Source of the DNA: RGIG5612 sp045627365
GTDB taxonomy: Bacteria > Bacillota > Clostridia > Lachnospirales > Lachnospiraceae
Direction: 5' to 3'
Assembly (NCBI GenBank): GCA_045627365.1
Contig: JAZQNN010000026.1
Coordinates: 1-46,360 of the forward strand
Length of the DNA stretch: 46,360 nucleotides
Each line of letters starts with the position of its first letter. The stretch's first letter is position 1. Shown one piece after another: positions 43,488-46,360 of the stretch. The notes under the pieces were generated by a model. The model did not search any database, was not told the DNA's origin, and worked only from the letters and a program-made list of their open reading frames with translations. Both the position numbers and the translations under genes were made by a program.

Positions 43488-44333
43488 ATGGCAGAAGAAT
43501 TTAATGCAAAAGAAGTGAAAAAATTTGCCGTTCAGGTAAGGATGGAGGTCTGCAAGATGATAGCCGGGCTGTCAGCCGGGCATCTGGGTGGTTCCCTTTC
43601 CATCGCAGACACTTTGGCAGTTCTTTACAACGGAAAGCTCAGACATGATCCGAAAAATCCTAAGTGGGAGGATCGTGACTGGCTTGTTATGAGCAAGGGC
43701 CACTGCGGACCGGCTCTTTATGCAACACTGGCGCTCAAGGGATTTTTCCCGATGGAGATGCTTTCGACCATCAACAAACCGGGAACAGACCTTCCGAGCC
43801 ACTGCGACCGTAATCACACACCGGGAATCGATATGACCACGGGCTCACTCGGACAGGGAGCGTCCACCGCGGCCGGAGTCGCTATCGGCCTTAAGATGGA
43901 CGGTAAGGACAATGTCGTATATCTCATCCTGGGTGACGGAGAGATCCAGGAAGGTCAGGTATGGGAGATGGCTATGAAGACCGCTTCCATGAAGCTTGAC
44001 AACCTGATCGCATTTGTTGACTACAACAAGCTCCAGATCGACGGACGCACAGACACAGATGAAGTATGCTGCTTAGGTGACATCAAAGCCAAGTTTGAGG
44101 CGTTCGGCTGGTACGGACAGTTTATTGACGGCCACGATGTTGAGGCTATTGCAGCCGCGATCGACAACGCCAGGGCACACAAAGGCTCTCCTTCGGTGAT
44201 CATACTCGATACCATCAAGGGCAAGGGATGGTCAAAGTCAGAGAACCAGGTCGGCAGTCACAGCCGCGGATTTACAGCGGAAGAGCTTGAAGAGGCTCTT
44301 GGCGAGCTCCGGGCTGAGATGGACAGAATATGA
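43488..44333 (+). CDS. Transketolase, N-terminal subunit
   Basis: 281 residues from the ATG at 43488, with AAGGAG (43477-43482); the extension to 43413 overlaps the promoter and is rejected. It is the thiamine diphosphate half of a two-chain transketolase, as is common in Clostridia. MSKGHCGPALYATL and GDGEIQEGQVWE with the later DYNKLQIDG form the cofactor site. Transketolase links sugar phosphates in the non-oxidative pentose phosphate pathway. The C-terminal subunit follows after 16 bases. Confidence 0.96.
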   Translation: MAEEFNAKEVKKFAVQVRMEVCKMIAGLSAGHLGGSLSIADTLAVLYNGKLRHDPKNPKWEDRDWLVMSKGHCGPALYATLALKGFFPMEMLSTINKPGTDLPSHCDRNHTPGIDMTTGSLGQGASTAAGVAIGLKMDGKDNVVYLILGDGEIQEGQVWEMAMKTASMKLDNLIAFVDYNKLQIDGRTDTDEVCCLGDIKAKFEAFGWYGQFIDGHDVEAIAAAIDNARAHKGSPSVIILDTIKGKGWSKSENQVGSHSRGFTAEELEEALGELRAEMDRI

Positions 44334-44349
44334 GAGGGGGAGTGAACTT

Positions 44350-45318
44350 ATGAGTAATGTAATTCTCTCAAAAGAACATGGAACAGACGTTAAAAATATG
44401 CGTGATGTCTTCTGCGAGACGATGATCGAGCTCGCTAAGAAGGATGAGCGCATCGTAGTACTTGATGCCGATCTGATGGGCGCAATGGGAATGAAGCCTT
44501 TCAAGAAGGAGTTCCCGGACCGTTTCATCGACTGCGGAATCCAGGAAGCCGATATGATCGGTATCGCCTGCGGACTTGCGGTTCAGGGCAAAGTACCTTT
44601 CACTCATACATTTGCACCTTTCTGCACAAGACGCGCATGCGACCAGATATTTATCTCAGGCGCGTACAACAAGGCCAATGTCAAGGTTATCGGCTCTGAC
44701 CCGGGAATCACGGCAGCATTTAACGGCGGAACACATATGCCTTTCGAGGATATGGGCATCATGCGCGGTATTCCGGAGATGGTAATAGTTGAGCCGGCAG
44801 ATAACGTACAGCTCAAGGAACTTCTTCCGCAGATCGCCGCTTACGAAGGCATGATGTACATCAGGCTCGTTCGTAAAGGCATCAAGAAGGTTTACGAAGA
44901 GGGATCAACATTTGAACTCGGCAAAGCAGCCAAGATCAATGACGGCACAGATGTGACCATCATCGCATCCGGTTACTGCGTAGTTGAGGCAATAAGCGCA
45001 GTTGAGAAGCTCGCGGCTGAAGGCATCTCAGCAGCCCTTCTCAATATTCACACATGGAAGCCGATCGACGCTGAGGCAATCTGCGAGGCAGCCGCCAAGA
45101 CAGGCGCGATCGTAACAGCAGAGAACCACAATGTGATCAACGGTCTCGGAAGCGCTGTCAGCGAGGTTCTGGTCAAGAATAAACCGGTTCCTGCCCAGAT
45201 GGTCGGCGTTCAGGACGAGTTCGGCGAGGTCGGCCCGGAAAGCTATCTGCGTGAGCGCTTTGCCCTGACAGATAACGACATTGTGGCAGCAGCCAAGAAG
45301 GTAATTGCGAGGAAGTAA
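44350..45318 (+). CDS. Transketolase, C-terminal subunit
   Basis: 322 residues from the ATG at 44350, with AGGGGGAG just upstream. The pyrimidine-binding half has DRFIDCGIQEADMIGIA and TFAPFCTRRACDQI, and the C-terminal domain begins near residue 195 with TDVTIIASG. It would assemble with the N-terminal subunit encoded just before, and the unit ends at the terminator at 45344. Confidence 0.96.
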   Translation: MSNVILSKEHGTDVKNMRDVFCETMIELAKKDERIVVLDADLMGAMGMKPFKKEFPDRFIDCGIQEADMIGIACGLAVQGKVPFTHTFAPFCTRRACDQIFISGAYNKANVKVIGSDPGITAAFNGGTHMPFEDMGIMRGIPEMVIVEPADNVQLKELLPQIAAYEGMMYIRLVRKGIKKVYEEGSTFELGKAAKINDGTDVTIIASGYCVVEAISAVEKLAAEGISAALLNIHTWKPIDAEAICEAAAKTGAIVTAENHNVINGLGSAVSEVLVKNKPVPAQMVGVQDEFGEVGPESYLRERFALTDNDIVAAAKKVIARK

Positions 45319-45343
45319 AAATTTTGACTATGTCATAGAATAT

Positions 45344-45372
45344 AAAGGCCTACGATTTTATCGCAGGCCTTT
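45344..45372 (+). terminator. Terminator of the transketolase genes
   Basis: Stem AAAGGCCTACGA/TCGCAGGCCTTT with one A-C mismatch and a TTTTA loop. The T run after it is short. Confidence 0.75.
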
Positions 45373-45499
45373 ATTGTTTGAGCCTGAAAATATGTCCGGT
45401 AAGTTTACAATGCAAAAATCAAATGGCAATCCGACGTAATGTCAACTAAAGACATTCACCGGAGCTTTTTATACGCGTAAAATTTTTTAAAAATTGTTC

Positions 45500-45527
45500 T
45501 TGCATTTTATTTTTTATGTGTTACAAT
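45500..45527 (+). promoter_or_regulatory. Promoter of tRNA-Leu
   Basis: TTGCAT (45500-45505), a 16-base spacer and TACAAT (45522-45527), 26 bases before the tRNA, in an A/T-rich stretch. Confidence 0.65.
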
Positions 45528-45553
45528 ACTCCTTGCGTTGAAAAATGCGGCTC

Positions 45554-45638
45554 GCGGAAGTGTCGGAATTGGCAGACGAGCAAGACTAAGGATCTTGTGT
45601 GCATTGCGCGCGTGCGGGTTCAAGTCCCGCCTTCCGCA
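45554..45638 (+). tRNA. tRNA-Leu (anticodon AAG)
   Basis: 85 bases with acceptor stem GCGGAAG/CTTCCGC, anticodon stem CAAGA/TCTTG and loop CTAAGGA (anticodon AAG), a long class II variable arm, and T arm GCGGG-TTCAAGT-CCCGC. The discriminator is A, as in Leu tRNAs. CCA is not encoded. A34 would need conversion to inosine to read CUC and CUA as well as CUU. Confidence 0.95.
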
Positions 45639-45645
45639 GATAAAG

Positions 45646-45673
45646 AAAAGCAGGTCGAAAGACCTGCTTTTTT
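45646..45673. terminator. Terminator of tRNA-Leu, shared with the grpB fragment
   Basis: An 11-bp stem AAAAGCAGGTC/GACCTGCTTTT with a GAAA loop and six T. It overlaps the stop of the minus-strand grpB remnant and works in both directions. Confidence 0.9.
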
Positions 45674-46025
45674 ATTTGTATCTGTTCCCGTATTCCTTTC
45701 GCGCTTCCTGTGTCCAGCGGCGGATGAAGTCTGTCTTAGCATCCGTGTATGCATTTCTGTTGTGCTCATATTTTTTCCACAGACCCAGCTTAAGCGCTTC
45801 GTATTCTTTGGCGATGTCCGGGTGCTCGTTCAGATAATCGCGAAAGTATAGTTCATCGTTGTCTCCCGCGTACCTGATGTGAATATGGTATACCTTCTCA
45901 GCGAATCCTTCCTTTGTATATCCCTTGTTCAAGGAGATCCTTTCGGCGTCAGCTGACATTATGTTGCAGCCGCTTTGCTTCACGATCGAGGCAACTTTTT
46001 CCATGTCTTCGCCAGTTGGGTTTGC
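45672..46025 (-). pseudogene. GrpB (UPF0157) family protein, N-terminal part missing
   Basis: An open frame of about 110 residues from M at 46004, encoding KGYTKEGFAEKVYHIHIRY, NDELYFRDYLNEHPDIAKEY and LWKKYEHNRNAYTDAK, the C-terminal half of GrpB. Normal GrpB proteins are about 170-200 residues and start with a nucleotidyltransferase core that is absent here. In frame, a TGA (46026-46028 on plus) closes the frame just upstream of NPTGEDMEK. A well-spaced AGGAG and ATG at 46029 belong to another frame. This is a decayed gene or the product of a rearrangement. Confidence 0.8.
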
Positions 46026-46042
46026 TCATCTATTCTCCTGAA

Positions 46043-46082
46043 TCGGACATCTGTTTTTGCTGCCGGACATCCATTTTTCATT
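46043..46082. repeat. 20-base direct repeat beside the grpB breakpoint
   Basis: Two degenerate 20-base units share CGGACATC (46044-46051 and 46064-46071) and a T run. Short repeated ends of this kind occur at the tips of some insertion sequences. The rest of 46083-46182 holds only a small repeat, GAAGGCAACC and GAAGGCAGCC, and no gene. Confidence 0.4.
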
Positions 46083-46182
46083 GACCGGTTTGCCGGGTTT
46101 ACGATTTTATCAGCTCTGTCGGCTCTGCTTGGCTAACTCAACCTTCAAAGAAGGCAACCTCACACCCGTAGAAGGCAGCCAA

Positions 46183-46360
46183 CTAAAACAACTCCCTCAA
46201 GCCCTTATCAAAAGGCGGTCTGATGATGCCTTTTTCCGTAATGATCGCCGTGATCAGCGTGTGGTCCGTGACATCGAATGCCGGGTTGAATTTGTCAACC
46301 TCAGGCAGGATCATCGGCTCTTTGTACCACATCTGGCCGATCTCGGCTCCGTCGCGCTCT
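46183..46360 (-). CDS. mtnA: S-methyl-5-thioribose-1-phosphate isomerase, C-terminal end (partial)
   Basis: The last 58 codons of a minus-strand gene that runs off the right edge, ending in TAG at 46183-46185. The sequence reads RDGAEIGQMWYKEP, FNPAFDVTDHTLITAIITEKGII and PPFDKGLRELF, the end of MtnA and the related eIF2B-like isomerases. MtnA acts in methionine salvage; a ribose-1,5-bisphosphate isomerase-type paralogue cannot be excluded from this piece. Confidence 0.85.
   Translation of the reverse strand, partial: ERDGAEIGQMWYKEPMILPEVDKFNPAFDVTDHTLITAIITEKGIIRPPFDKGLRELF

Noticed and set aside
45438..45456. AATGTC...GACATT hairpin upstream of tRNA-Leu as a terminator
   Set aside because: No T run follows, and the transketolase terminator lies earlier at 45344.

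Overview
The window looks like a chromosomal segment of an anaerobic, acetate-forming member of the Clostridia, most likely Lachnospiraceae or a close relative. The reasons are a DUF5688 protein, one-polypeptide pyruvate:ferredoxin oxidoreductase, Pta-AckA, a split transketolase, ScpA/ScpB, RsmD-CoaD and PlsX-AcpP-Rnc-Smc blocks in a typical Firmicutes order, consensus sigma-A promoters and strong Shine-Dalgarno sites. No rRNA, CRISPR array, prophage or complete insertion sequence was seen.

Layout. 1-2420: a non-coding stretch holding a terminator and a long nested palindrome, then a two-gene cassette (PD-(D/E)XK-like protein plus DUF5688 protein) behind its own promoter, then tRNA-Arg(CCG) on the minus strand. 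2554-6213: nifJ as a single transcription unit. 6248-12984: a tightly packed run of metallophosphoesterase, scpA, scpB, BaiN-like flavoprotein, cmk, ispH, S1 protein and rsmD, leading into coaD and a coiled-coil protein (to 14257). 14322-20925: pepD, walJ-like, ACT, UPF0210, tmcAL and a MATE transporter. 20946-23356: pta-ackA. 23386-29461: two large cell-surface proteins with sortase-like C termini. 29513-29839: rpmF. 29915-34574: an Ldh-family dehydrogenase, gdhA (minus strand) and a tannase-like hydrolase. 34609-41465: plsX, acpP, rnc, a secreted subtilase and smc. 41481-43401: rnhB, yraN, pgeF. 43413-45372: split transketolase. 45500-46360: tRNA-Leu(AAG), a truncated grpB and the 3' end of mtnA.

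How it works together. NifJ makes acetyl-CoA, Pta and AckA turn it into acetate and ATP, and TmcAL, encoded just upstream, uses acetate and ATP to modify a tRNA. ScpA and ScpB are the partners of Smc, whose gene lies 30 kb away and carries an in-frame TAG just before the Walker B region. The ancestral block ackA-(DUF177)-rpmF-plsX-acpP-rnc-smc appears to have been opened at three points: surface proteins between ackA and rpmF, metabolic genes between rpmF and plsX, and a protease between rnc and smc.

The most striking observations are the stop codon in smc, the 199-residue duplication in the large surface protein, the PD-(D/E)XK/DUF5688 cassette with a palindrome over its -35 box, the subtilase inserted next to smc, and a hairpin that would cover the plsX ribosome-binding site. 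All functional calls come from reading the sequence and from knowledge of the families; no searches were run.
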